The position numbers and the translations under genes were made by a program. The notes beneath the pieces are model-generated. The model saw nothing but the letters and a program-made list of their open reading frames with translations, was not told where the DNA came from and did not search any database. DNA of 64,000 nt from Tribonema minus. Taxonomy: Eukaryota; Sar; Xanthophyceae; Tribonematales; Tribonemataceae. This document shows, piece after piece, positions 33,519-42,311 of the stretch (position 1 is its first letter; each line of letters starts with the position of its first letter). The DNA is taken from NCBI GenBank assembly GCA_017506865.1, contig JAFCMP010000490.1:186001-250000 (forward strand), in the 5' to 3' direction.

Positions 33519-34505
33519 TCACTCGTCGATGCTCTGTGTTTTGTGCTGATCGGCGAGTGCTGCCTGTAGAAGTTTGTTTCCCGCTACCGCCGCATACACA
33601 GCGTCTGTCATCCTCTGGACGTAAGGAGGCAGATTTCTGCGCTTGATATCCAGGTACAACACGGTTCGCCGCGATCGGCTGGGGTTGATAACCGAATGTA
33701 TGAACGTGTCATCGAACAAGATGCCTTCGCCGGTCTTCCACTCATATCGAATGCCGCCACACGTGATGCTGGCGGGGGCGTCTGTGGGCGCTTCGATGGC
33801 CAGGTGGTATCGTATGAATCCTTTGAAATATCCGCGGTGTGCTGGAATGACGGTACCAGGGTCGAGCGACGAGATGATTGCATTAGCGATGCAGTCTTGC
33901 TCGAGCAGGTCGAACAGCGCAGGGAAATGCGTGCGGTGTTTCTCATCCAGTTTGCCCAGCTTCTTAAGCGGCAGAAACCTCCAGCACTGTCCTCCCTCTC
34001 CGACTGCTGAGCTGATGCGGATGTCGGGCACTGTCTCGTGCAGACAGGGTACAGTTCTCGAATCGAGGTAAGTGTTGACCTCCGCCCTGATCGCGGCGAA
34101 CGTGGCCGGCGCCTCGAAACCGTTGGCCTCTGGGAAGTATTCATATCGGTTGAGGCCCAGTGGTGGGTTCCTGCACGACAGCATGAGCACTCCGTTCCAG
34201 AGGTTCATGATGAGTATGACGAGGACGACGTTCAGCGAGAGCAGCGCCATCGCTGCTGCAGCCCTGACCTCCCTCGTTGCCCAGTCGCTGCGATGAATGC
34301 GCAGCGCGCCGCCGGTGGTGAGCAAAGTGAAATACAGCCACGAAACGTTGTAACTGTAGTACTCGTTGTTCAGCTTCCGAATGAGCTTGCCTGCGCGAGT
34401 GGTACCGAAGTTGTCTTTGGGTTTCTTGAATTGTAGTGCGACCGTCGGTAGCAGCTCGATGGACGCCAGCACCGCTGTGGTAATCAAGAAAGGCTTAGTG
34501 TCCAT
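33519..34505 (-). CDS. Aspartyl/asparaginyl beta-hydroxylase-like 2-oxoglutarate oxygenase with membrane segments
   Basis: 328 residues from ATG at 34505 (the frame is open further upstream without ATG). Hydrophobic segments at about residues 5-25, 52-66 and 85-110 suggest membrane anchoring. The C-terminal half has the Asp_Arg_Hydrox signature: 'IPAHRGYFKG' (His 223), 'YEWKTGEGILFDDTFIH' (His 270) and 'RRTVLYLDIKR' (Arg 280). The two histidines would hold Fe(II) as in human ASPH, and the arginine would bind 2-oxoglutarate. The family hydroxylates Asp/Asn side chains in proteins or lipid-linked substrates. It overlaps nothing and ends 17 nt from the convergent gene at 33502. The domain has the usual length and the frame is intact. 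Confidence 0.8.
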   Translation of the reverse strand: MDTKPFLITTAVLASIELLPTVALQFKKPKDNFGTTRAGKLIRKLNNEYYSYNVSWLYFTLLTTGGALRIHRSDWATREVRAAAAMALLSLNVVLVILIMNLWNGVLMLSCRNPPLGLNRYEYFPEANGFEAPATFAAIRAEVNTYLDSRTVPCLHETVPDIRISSAVGEGGQCWRFLPLKKLGKLDEKHRTHFPALFDLLEQDCIANAIISSLDPGTVIPAHRGYFKGFIRYHLAIEAPTDAPASITCGGIRYEWKTGEGILFDDTFIHSVINPSRSRRTVLYLDIKRRNLPPYVQRMTDAVYAAVAGNKLLQAALADQHKTQSIDE

Positions 34506-34619
34506 CGCGTGTTCGTTGAGCGCGACATTATTGTCTGCATCGTCAGCGTTTGACGTGTGACATCGCGGCGAGAGACATCGACGGCAGCATTGCCAATGTC
34601 CGCATTGCGAGCAGTCCAC

Positions 34620-35843
34620 ATGTCATGATGTTGAGGAAACGTAAGCTTATTAGGAGCGATCACATATCACAATGGCATGGCCGGTATCAGTGACGGCAAC
34701 CGCTCCACTCATCGGCCTTCGTTTGGTGGATGCCACGGTGGACATTCGCGCCGTGGCGGGGGCGCTGCACACTTTTTTCTGTGAGGTGGCGTAGCAGCAG
34801 GCACGCGAAGCGTGGTGGAATGGCATTTGCCATCATCAGTCGGGCTTCGCCTTTTTTCAGTGTGTCCGGGAAATACACTCATCGCGTGTACAGTTTGCGT
34901 ATGAGATTTTGGCAGGGTGGAGACGCATACAGGTGTACGTGTCCATTTTCAGGCACATGATCAGCGATGAAGGCATCGACAAACAAAGACTCTTTTGACT
35001 GCTGCCACTGGTGTTTGTGGTTCATCATGGTCATGCCTGACTTACATGATGTGTTTTTTTTTTTCTTGAAATAGTTAATGGCTAGAACGAGTAGTTGACT
35101 ACTCAAAAAATGATCCTCGGGGGGTCGTAATCGTCGCCGTCGTCGCCGTGATCGTGGCTTCCATATATGTCGAACTTGAACATGAACCCGTGCCTGTGGA
35201 AACTGTGACCAGTGCAGAGAATATGCCCTTCGCGCTTCAGTGTGCGAAGGGTTTCGTAAACCGTTGAGTCCGCGTCGTACGGAGCAGGCAGCAATCTGTT
35301 GAATGGCGCGAGAGAGGCCATCGCCGCATCGTGTAACGGTCAGAACGCTTGCACATTCCTCAATTCTAACACCGCATGGGGCGGCAATCCCGCACCCCAT
35401 GAACCAAAATCATCCACTGTCACGTGGACGTGCCGGTGATTTGCATGTGACTCGTCTTGTGTGGCCATGGCCTCGACATGCTCTGTGTCTACCAGATGAC
35501 ACGAAATGAGTCAAACAGAATACAGAGTCGACCGCACGGCCACGCACACTTGCGCCGGACTGTTCAGAGTACCTTCATGTGTACGATGACGTTACATCCG
35601 TCTTCGCACGGTGACCGACACCTTCTTGCACTTCGACATGACCGTCTTCTGAAAGTCGCCGTCGTTGAAGCCGCTGTTTAGAGGCGTCATGTGCAGACGC
35701 ATCCGACGAGATCACAGGTCAATGACGTACATGCTGATGACATGTCCAGACATATTATCGCCGCTGTATGGCTGCGATCCCTGCTCGGCTGTCGCGTTTG
35801 CGTTTGCTGGTGATCACTCTTTGTACCATAATGTCGCGCGAGA
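34620..35843. other. 1.2-kb stretch without a supported gene
   Basis: Short ORFs on both strands show no convincing composition or motif. A T-run lies near 35052-35065. The stretch separates the hydroxylase from the QYQP-repeat gene. Confidence 0.5.
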
Positions 35844-36791
35844 TCATTGAGCTTGCATCACGAGCCTCGTGGTCCAGGCGATCAGCGCCACAACAGCAAC
35901 TCCACCCAGTCCGCGCTGCATGTTCTGCATCTGCCCGGCTTTCTTGATATCCTCGCGTTCCTGCTGGCGCCAGTACTCGGCGGTTTTGGGACGCTGGTAC
36001 TGAGGCTGCTGAGGCTGGTACTGAGGCTGCTGAGGCTGGTACTGAGGCTGGTATTGAGGCTGGTACTCAGGCTGGTACTGAGGCTGGTACTCAGGCTGGT
36101 ACCAATGAGGCTGCTTAGGCTTGTACGGAGTCCGCTGCTGTGGCTCGGGCTCTGGTGCCTCCGGCTGCGCGCCGTAACCGGTGTTGCTATCGTATGTCCA
36201 GGGAGTCTTCGAGCGCCGCCCCTTCTTCCTGCCCCCGGTCCACGAGTCGTCGGCTTTCTGTGCCTGAGGGGGCGTCGGCTCAGTTTCGGCGACGCACTCC
36301 TGCATGCAAGTCTGTAGCTGGCGATACGGGCCGCCAGGTGTTCTCTCGCACGCCTGCACACGCTCCCTCTTGTACTCCCGGCGCTGCGCCTCCGATATGT
36401 CTTGGTCCTGTGGGTTGTGACTCTTGAGGTACGGGCGCATGCACGCGTAGCCGTCTCTGGCGGCAGCGGCGCCCTCGTCTTCTAAGAGCACGGGGCTGGC
36501 GTGGCCGTAATTGACGAGGGACGCAAAGTACTGCTCTGCGTTATTGCCCACGACATAGCTCGGCGCTCCGACGTCGACTCCTGCGCCGCCCTCAGAGAAC
36601 GCGAGGTTATCGAGTCCGACGAGGACCTCGATCGCACGCAGGCTGAGCCGCTCGTACTCCGACGGTGTGAGCGTCGGCGCGGCAGCCTCGAAGGTCTCTG
36701 CGTTGAAGGTGAGGTATGCTCCCCTGAAGTCACCCCACTGCAACAGCTCTGCCGCTTTGTCGGCTCTCCTGTGCAAGGCTTCGAAGGCCAT
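35844..36791 (-). CDS. QYQP-repeat protein with C-terminal membrane anchor
   Basis: 315 residues from ATG at 36791. The N-terminal 110 residues are helical and TPR-like in feel ('ADKAAELLQWGDFRGAYLTF', 'LSLRAIEVLVGLDNLAFSEG'). A Cys-containing linker and a basic 'GGRKKGRRSKTPW' segment follow, then about 70 residues of Pro/Gln/Tyr repeats (units QYQPEYQP and QYQPQQP, DNA 35995-36110), and a single hydrophobic helix at the very C-terminus ('GGVAVVALIAWTTRLVM'). This is the layout of a tail-anchored protein whose N-terminal domain faces the cytosol or a virion interior. The function is not recognised. The repeat tract is DNA-level unstable. Confidence 0.65.
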   Translation of the reverse strand: MAFEALHRRADKAAELLQWGDFRGAYLTFNAETFEAAAPTLTPSEYERLSLRAIEVLVGLDNLAFSEGGAGVDVGAPSYVVGNNAEQYFASLVNYGHASPVLLEDEGAAAARDGYACMRPYLKSHNPQDQDISEAQRREYKRERVQACERTPGGPYRQLQTCMQECVAETEPTPPQAQKADDSWTGGRKKGRRSKTPWTYDSNTGYGAQPEAPEPEPQQRTPYKPKQPHWYQPEYQPQYQPEYQPQYQPQYQPQQPQYQPQQPQYQRPKTAEYWRQQEREDIKKAGQMQNMQRGLGGVAVVALIAWTTRLVMQAQ

Positions 36792-37141
36792 GCCAGATCC
36801 TTTCCTGATGGCACCACCTATAATATTCCAGCGCTGTATACAGTGATGTTGATGTCGCAATTGGCTCGCGGTTGATGTCAATGACAACCTATACGCGACA
36901 TCATCACAAACTCCAGCATCGCTGCACTGCGGTGCGCCCGCTGGTTGTGTGGTGGCAAATGTCCACACGGACTTCAGCGACAGGGAAGCGCCCGTCGTCT
37001 ACTCCATTTGGTCTGTGTCAGACAACCAGAACGACATGATGAGAGAGATGATACTTTCGAAAATAGCAGATATCTGCTCGGCTGTCGCGTTTGCTGAAGG
37101 TGCGGTATTGTCGCAAGCATCAATCACCGGACAAGCACACG

Positions 37142-38144
37142 ATGACGGCCTGTGTCGATGAGAGGATGATCGCTTTTCCCCACATATACGTTTTCGATAG
37201 GTTCGTGCGCAAGCACGAACGGCGTGTTGGCGGAGAGGATGCGGTTGTGGTAGGCACGGTGAAACTACACGGCAGTCATGGTGGTGTGGTCTCACGGCCT
37301 GGGTTGCAGCTCCAGGTCCAGTCGCGGAACAGGATCGTCACAAGAGAGAAAGGACAACCTCGGATTCGCGCACTTCGTGCTCGAACGCGCAGATGTGTTT
37401 CAATCGCTGGTCAACGCAGTGCGACGCGCCGTAGATGACGAAGACAGTGTCGTGTTCTTGGCCGGTGAGTGGTGTGGCGACGCCATTCAAAAGAACGTGG
37501 CTCTGTGCGAGCTGCCTCGCATGTTCATCGTCTTCCACGTCAGCGCGAACGGCGGGTACCAGCCCTTGAGTGTGTTGGACGAGGTGATGTCAACTGAAAT
37601 CACGAGGAGCAACAGCGTTTACTGCATCACGCTCGTGACCCCGTATGTGGTCACAATTGACCTGCGCGACACTGCTGCAGCTGCCGCAGCGCTGGGAGAG
37701 GTCACGGAGGCAGTGGACGAGCGATGTCCGTTCGCGGCGGCATTGGGTGCTGTCGGTCACGGCGAGGGCGTGGTCTGGAAGATGGCGCGACGGCCACAGT
37801 GTTCATCTCTGTGGTTCAAGACGAAGGGAGCGGCTCACGAGATGCCAGCACGCGGCGGTGGAATCAAGCCTGTGAAGTTGGCTTCTTTATCAGACTGCCG
37901 CGCTGTGAGGGAGTACGTCGCTGCAGTCTGTACGAATCGGCGACTCGAGCAAGGCTTGGAGTATATCACGGAGATGTACGGGGCCCACGACATGCGAAAC
38001 GTCGTCGAGTTCGCAGAATGGGTGGAGAGAGATGCGCTGCGCGAACACGACTGCGGTGATGTCGCGGCGGCCCAGCTGTCGAAAGTGATGAGGGCGACTG
38101 TCATACCGTGGTTTAACCTGCACATCGAGTCGTGCTGCATGTAG
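37142..38144 (+). pseudogene. RNA ligase (Rnl2/DRB-type nucleotidyltransferase), one frameshift
   Basis: ATG at 37142. All five nucleotidyltransferase motifs are visible in order: motif I 'VKLHG' (Lys 41, the AMP-accepting lysine), the 'SRNRIVTRE' strand, then after a 1-nt shift near 37350 'DNLGFAHFVLE', motif III-region 'GEWCGDAIQK' and 'MFIVFHV', motif IV 'GEGVVWKM', and motif V 'LWFKTKG'. The helical C-terminal region ends with TAG at 38144. These enzymes seal RNA nicks by ligase-AMP and RNA-adenylate intermediates and are typical of phages, large DNA viruses and kinetoplastids. The shift sits in a GAGAGAAAGG run, so a sequencing error is plausible. Confidence 0.78.
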
Positions 38145-38318
38145 AATCGTCTGGTGCGCGACAAACACTGCTTGTAGTGCAGTATCGAGCGCTGTAGTCA
38201 GCTGTTTTGTGTTGTACACAGTAGCACAGCAGAGAAGAAATCTGAGGTTTCATCACGGGTGTAGAACATGGAATGCATTACTAGGGATCAACACCTGAGT
38301 AATATACATCACCGGAGC

Positions 38319-38990
38319 TTAAACCAGAGAAGCCTCGATGTACCTCATCTTCATATTGGAAGTGATGTCCTGTGTCAGTGCCTCGGTAAGCGAAGCTTCT
38401 GTGAGAATGCTCTCAGGTATGGACAGAAAGTGCTGGTACTCGTCCAGGATCCATTGGCTGCTAGTGACGAGTACGGGCCCGTACACACCGGGCAGGCGCT
38501 CGTTCTTCTGCAAAGTTGCGAACGCAAAACGCGCCTCTCTAACAACACCGTTATCGCAGCCTAGGAAAAACTCCTCCGTATCTTCGAAGCGCGACTTGAA
38601 ATTGTAGCAGTCAAGGAACCCGGCGAACATGAGGCTATCGCCGCTGATGTACTTGTTGATGTCCTTGCTCGTGGTCCTCCTCATGTCGGCGGTGGCATGC
38701 GCGACGCATGACTCGTAGTCGCCAGAACCGGGCTTCGAGTAAAGGAAGTGCAGCACGGCGGACTGCAGTGCACTGGAGCCAACGTCGCACAGCTCGGCGA
38801 TAGCCTCAGCATCACGACGCTGCAGCGCATCGGCACCCCCGACCTTGGTCTCAAACGCCTTCAGGGATACCAGCTGCAGGGGCTCCTCCTTGTGCACTGG
38901 GTAGTACAGCGCCGTGAACTCGGGGGTGATGGGCACCTCATCTACCTCTGCGCAAAGGCGAGAGGGAAGTTCCGGGCTGGCAGCTGCCAT
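38319..38990 (-). CDS. Unknown protein, 223 residues
   Basis: ATG at 38990; ends just before 38319. No domain recognised. It has mixed helix/strand composition with segments such as 'LVSLKAFETKVGGADALQRR', 'GDSLMFAGFLDCYNFKSRFE' and 'ALTQDITSNMKMRYIEASLV'. Its promoter and first codons are duplicated 128 bp upstream as part of a tandem repeat. It converges with the RNA ligase gene (174-nt gap). Confidence 0.55.
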   Translation of the reverse strand: MAAASPELPSRLCAEVDEVPITPEFTALYYPVHKEEPLQLVSLKAFETKVGGADALQRRDAEAIAELCDVGSSALQSAVLHFLYSKPGSGDYESCVAHATADMRRTTSKDINKYISGDSLMFAGFLDCYNFKSRFEDTEEFFLGCDNGVVREARFAFATLQKNERLPGVYGPVLVTSSQWILDEYQHFLSIPESILTEASLTEALTQDITSNMKMRYIEASLV

Positions 38991-39200
38991 CGTCACACGT
39001 TGTGTGCTTCACCTGTGCCATCATGCAGCAACACGTGCATGAGGTGATCAGCTGGAAGTCAGCTGTCAGCTATATGTGCACAAAGGCGAGAGGGAAGTTC
39101 CGGGCTGGCAGCTGCCATCTCACACGTTGTGTGCTTCACATGTGCCATCGTGCAGCAACACATGCATGAGGTGATCAGCTGGAAGTCAGCTGTCAGCTAT
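38953..39200 (+). repeat. 128-bp tandem duplication over a gene start
   Basis: The segment from 'CAAAGGCGAG' at 38953 recurs at 39081 with a few substitutions and one deletion. It includes the ATG and first codons of the minus-strand gene at 38319-38990, so an extra truncated start lies upstream of the real one. Confidence 0.85.
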
Positions 39201-39312
39201 CGTGAAAGCATGCACATCTCAATGCTTACTGACCTGGAGTCTTGAGCTGCCATGCAGGAGGCGAGGGTGTGAGAGCGAAGGGCAGCAAGCTGAGAGTGGC
39301 AAAGATAGAACA

Positions 39313-39399
39313 GCCATTCCGAAACTGTTCTATAACTCTCGCCATTCCGAGCCCGTTCGATACCTCTCGCCATTCCGATACCGTTCTATATCTCTACCA
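39313..39399 (+). repeat. Three copies of a 28-29-bp repeat
   Basis: 'GCCATTCCGA..C.GTTC.ATA' units start at 39313, 39342 and 39370, slightly diverged. No gene overlaps that I can support. Confidence 0.8.
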
Positions 39400-39587
39400 G
39401 AACAATCCGGGATTCATGCTGAATGCCTGGTGGGGGTCATTGGGCAAAACCACTCGTAAAACAAAGCAAGGTTTGAACCCGTTTCCCTCCAAGCTTTCCG
39501 GCTGTTAAATGCGCAACGACACGCAGAGCACGCTGCGCACAGCGGACTTGGAGCAGTAGTGCACGCTCAGAGCGTCAGGTGCTTGGG

Positions 39588-39962
39588 TCAAACGACCTCA
39601 GGCGGAATAACCACTCCCGCCTCGCGCGCAGCCTGCAGCGCGGAAGACACCATGTGCCAGTTGGCGATGCGCTCAGGTGCAACAGGGACGAACATGCTCT
39701 CATTCGCCTCTCCAGGTGCGTGTCTGGTGCACCGTTCCAGCATCACTGAAGAAGCTCCGCAGTTCAAGCAGAAGACTTGTAGTGCGGGACCCAAGTCTTT
39801 GCGCTCATATTTATGCGAAACTATGCCAAAACGCAGAAGGTCACCTCCGTGCAGGTCTATGGGCTTGTCTGGTGCGCTAACGTCGCCAACGTTGAACTTG
39901 CTGTACATTGGAACTGACGCAGCGAACCCACACACCATTTGTACTACAGGCTGGCTGTGCAT
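39588..39962 (-). CDS. Small unknown protein, 124 residues
   Basis: ATG at 39962. It contains 'KYERKDLGPALQVFCLNCG' and a later Cys, so a half zinc ribbon is conceivable, but no family is recognised. It opens with 'MHSQPVVQMVCGFAASVPMY' and ends 'AGVVIPPEVV'. Flanked by short repeats on both sides. Confidence 0.4.
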   Translation of the reverse strand: MHSQPVVQMVCGFAASVPMYSKFNVGDVSAPDKPIDLHGGDLLRFGIVSHKYERKDLGPALQVFCLNCGASSVMLERCTRHAPGEANESMFVPVAPERIANWHMVSSALQAAREAGVVIPPEVV

Positions 39963-40046
39963 GACATATTTTCACAGCTTTTGCGTGTGCCACTGTACGC
40001 ATTCTGAAGGCTCAATAAAATCTGTTGCACAGATGGAAGCAGCCGC

Positions 40047-40118
40047 TACGTCAGCAGGCAGAGCAGTGCTGCGCGCAAGCCCTGGATACGTCAGCAGGCA
40101 GAGCAGTGCTGCGCGCAA
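40047..40118 (+). repeat. Two copies of a 40-bp repeat
   Basis: 'TACGTCAGCAGGCAGAGCAG' plus 12 nt starts at 40047 and again at 40087 with no visible mismatch over 32 nt. Confidence 0.8.
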
Positions 40119-40189
40119 ATGCACGAACGCAACAGGCCCGGATGCGAGCGCAATCCTCCAGCCCAGAGATGATGAAGTTGCCCAGTAGT

Positions 40190-40702
40190 CTAAATTAGGT
40201 TTCTAGTGCTGGCTCCTGATCTTGAGTTCTCAAACGCTTGACGCACATCCTGAACTATCATTGCCCTTTGCCTCTGCAATTCAGCTTCCATGAACTCCTT
40301 GCTCGCCAACAAGCGCTGACCAGCAAGCAGGTCATTCTGTTGGGTTGAGAATGCAGCCTGTTGCATAGTGAACGCAGCCTGTTGCGCAGTGAACGCAGCC
40401 TGTTGCCTAATGAACGCAGCCTGTTCGGTCAAGAGCACATCTTGCTTGGACAGCAGCTCTGAGACGGTGACCATATCCACTATCTCCACGACAAGATAAT
40501 AAACTAGGATGGGAATGGCGGATACGTATACCAGTGTGGCGAACTCCACCGCGATGGCCACCTCGTCCCTCTTCCACCTGCACCGACATGGTGCTCGTGT
40601 GCATACTGCACCATTTAATGAGAAGCATACTGCTGTGGGTGCATACCAATGATACGTACTCGGCACATGGGTTGCATCCTGATAAACATGAGGGCGGAGC
40701 AT
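40190..40702 (-). CDS. Membrane protein with QQAAFT heptad-like repeat
   Basis: The frame is open to 40738 but the first ATG is at 40702 (170 residues). One hydrophobic helix near the middle ('FATLVYVSAIPILVYYLVVE') is followed by four copies of a 7-residue unit (QQAAFT/I/S variants, DNA 40345-40430, 21-bp period) and a charged helix. A single-pass protein with a C-terminal coiled coil is the simplest reading. No family recognised. Confidence 0.5.
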   Translation of the reverse strand: MLRPHVYQDATHVPSTYHWYAPTAVCFSLNGAVCTRAPCRCRWKRDEVAIAVEFATLVYVSAIPILVYYLVVEIVDMVTVSELLSKQDVLLTEQAAFIRQQAAFTAQQAAFTMQQAAFSTQQNDLLAGQRLLASKEFMEAELQRQRAMIVQDVRQAFENSRSGASTRNLI

Positions 40703-40709
40703 GCGTGCT

Positions 40710-41066
40710 TCAACCCGCCGTTCCGGCGATCTGCCCAAATGGGTGACCCATGGCTGGGTTGTATATTAGCTGAAACAGTTCGGCTCTGTCTTGTGTAAAA
40801 ACGTGGTCGATGATGTCCTCCTCTGACACACAGACTCGACCAACGTGATCATCAATCAACACGTGATATCCGGTCGCCCTGTGTCTAAGCACGATGCAGT
40901 ACACGGAATTCGGTTCATCTGATATCAGCGGCAATGAGCTGCTAACCAGAGGGGTTAACCAGATCCGATATATATCGGTTCTACGTACTTCGTACGTACC
41001 ACCGATAACATCCGAACAGTTCGGTCCGAACCCTTCGCGTAAACATGTGAAAAGACTAGGCACCAC
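40710..41066 (-). CDS. Possible partial ORF, 118 codons, no ATG
   Basis: The frame is open from 41066 to TGA at 40710, without an in-frame ATG before the last residues. The part below about 40920 has a protein-like look ('SVYCIVLRHRATGYHVLIDD', 'EEDIIDHVFTQDRAELFQLI'), while the upstream part runs through the palindrome cluster. It may be the 3' remnant of a host or viral gene cut by the insertion of the CRESS-like unit. Confidence 0.3.
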   Translation of the reverse strand: MVPSLFTCLREGFGPNCSDVIGGTYEVRRTDIYRIWLTPLVSSSLPLISDEPNSVYCIVLRHRATGYHVLIDDHVGRVCVSEEDIIDHVFTQDRAELFQLIYNPAMGHPFGQIAGTAG

Positions 41067-41092
41067 GAAACGTTTCGGTCACGAACCGTTCG
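40953..41092. other. Cluster of five or more palindromes at the left side of the CRESS-like unit
   Basis: Within 140 bp: GGTTAACC; CCGATATATATCGG (40965-40978, perfect); TACGTAC-TTC-GTACGTA (40982-40998); CCGAAC-A-GTTCGG (41012-41024); CGAAACGTTTCG (41066-41077, perfect); CGAAC-C-GTTCG (41082-41092). Such density is unusual and marks either a replication/recombination region or the insertion border. Confidence 0.75.
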
Positions 41093-41215
41093 GGTCACCG
41101 ACCCGTTCATTTAAAACAAATTGTAGGTGTTTATCATTACAATAACCTCCTACTTTTCAATATCAATCTCACGTTGTGAGAATCTCAGATCGGTACCATT
41201 CAGATATTTTGCGGT

Positions 41216-41240
41216 ACTTCAACTTGAAGTTATAAAATAT
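41216..41240 (+). promoter_or_regulatory. Promoter candidate: inverted ACTTCAA motif plus TATA box
   Basis: ACTTCAA-C-TTGAAGT (41216-41230) is immediately followed by TATAAAATAT (41231-41240), 19 nt before the ATG at 41259. The same motif occurs in LTRs in this window. Confidence 0.5.
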
Positions 41241-41258
41241 TGCGACCGTTCAACAGTT

Positions 41259-41684
41259 ATGAACCGTCAAGTGCGCGTCAACAAGGCACGAGCGTCAGCC
41301 CGCCTTTGGCGTATGCTCACTGCAACGCTACGCAAACAGTCATACCACCAAGCACAACACGCTGTTACTAACAGCGAGCACCACTATTACACCTGGAAGG
41401 TACAACAACAGAACGCGCGTAAGCTATTGTTCCGCCTAGACGGTAGATGGCCGGCAGTGGACGACCCCTGTCTACACTGGCTACCAGCCCGTAGGCCGCC
41501 ACCACCCGTCTTTGGCCCCAACAGACCACGCTTCTGGACCACAAACATCCAAAACGCAGCACGTTTTGACCCAAACTACAGACATCTTAGATTCTCAGGA
41601 TGGAATTACAACCCAACCCCACCAAACACCCCACGCGCAGGGCGTGTGTACGCTGGTGGAGGTAAGTACCGACGCACCAGCTAA
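41259..41684 (+). CDS. Small basic protein of the CRESS-like unit, 141 residues
   Basis: ATG at 41259 after a TATA-like box. Strongly basic N-terminus ('MNRQVRVNKARASARLWRML'), several Trp/Tyr, and a Pro-rich middle. Ends TAG/TAA region at 41684. The composition suits a nucleic-acid-binding or minor structural protein. No family recognised. It converges with the small minus ORF. Confidence 0.55.
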   Translation: MNRQVRVNKARASARLWRMLTATLRKQSYHQAQHAVTNSEHHYYTWKVQQQNARKLLFRLDGRWPAVDDPCLHWLPARRPPPPVFGPNRPRFWTTNIQNAARFDPNYRHLRFSGWNYNPTPPNTPRAGRVYAGGGKYRRTS

Positions 41685-41946
41685 TCCCACAGGAACTGTG
41701 AGCACAGAAAACAGTGTGGACGCCATCCATCCATACAAACATGCAATGTAGGAAAACCCTATATGTGTATAACCGGAGTAATCCCACGGTAAGGCCCGCG
41801 AAGCGGGGGTGGGTACTTCATAGATAAAACAAAGGACACAGCCGCAATGTAATAGCAAATATAAGCTGATGAAGCTTACAACATCATCTAAACAGCACAA
41901 CACCGATGTGCAGAGTCAAATAGAACGCCGTGTGCCGAGATTTCAT

Positions 41947-42231
41947 TTAATCACGGACACAGCACAGGCACTGCCTGTTGTAGGCGCGCCACGCGCTTGG
42001 GCTGACCTTCAGTTGCGATTGTAAAGTGGCCCCAGTCCATGTCAGCATATCCGCCCTGTACGCCGCCCTGTCAATCCCCCCCATACACCAGGAGGAACAG
42101 CCCTCGTTCGCCCATTGGATCAACCTGTCCCGCACAGGTTTCCATAGTCGCAAGCCCACGGTAGTGAAGCAGAACTCCTCCTGGAACCGCTCCACCAGCT
42201 CATCATACTCCGCTTCCGTGTGCTCTGCCAT
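41947..42231 (-). CDS. Small acidic-to-neutral ORF divergent from Rep, 94 residues
   Basis: The first ATG is at 42231 ('MAEHTEAEYDELVERFQEEF'). It contains 'LWKPVRDRLIQWANEGCSSW' and four cysteines. It shares an 80-nt divergent promoter region with Rep that contains GAACTTCAAC and an AT-rich box. Function unknown; its conserved-looking placement next to Rep suggests a regulatory role. Confidence 0.5.
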   Translation of the reverse strand: MAEHTEAEYDELVERFQEEFCFTTVGLRLWKPVRDRLIQWANEGCSSWCMGGIDRAAYRADMLTWTGATLQSQLKVSPSAWRAYNRQCLCCVRD

Positions 42232-42311
42232 ACCTCCGGAAGTGATGTCAAGATTCCTAATTTTAACTACGAACTTCAACTATTTACTAATTAAAATATT
42301 GGGTTGAAGAA

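Noticed and set aside
41382..41390. CACTATTAC, a match to the CRESS nonamer NANTATTAC
   Set aside because: It lies inside the basic-protein ORF and is not in the loop of any hairpin, so a chance match is more likely.
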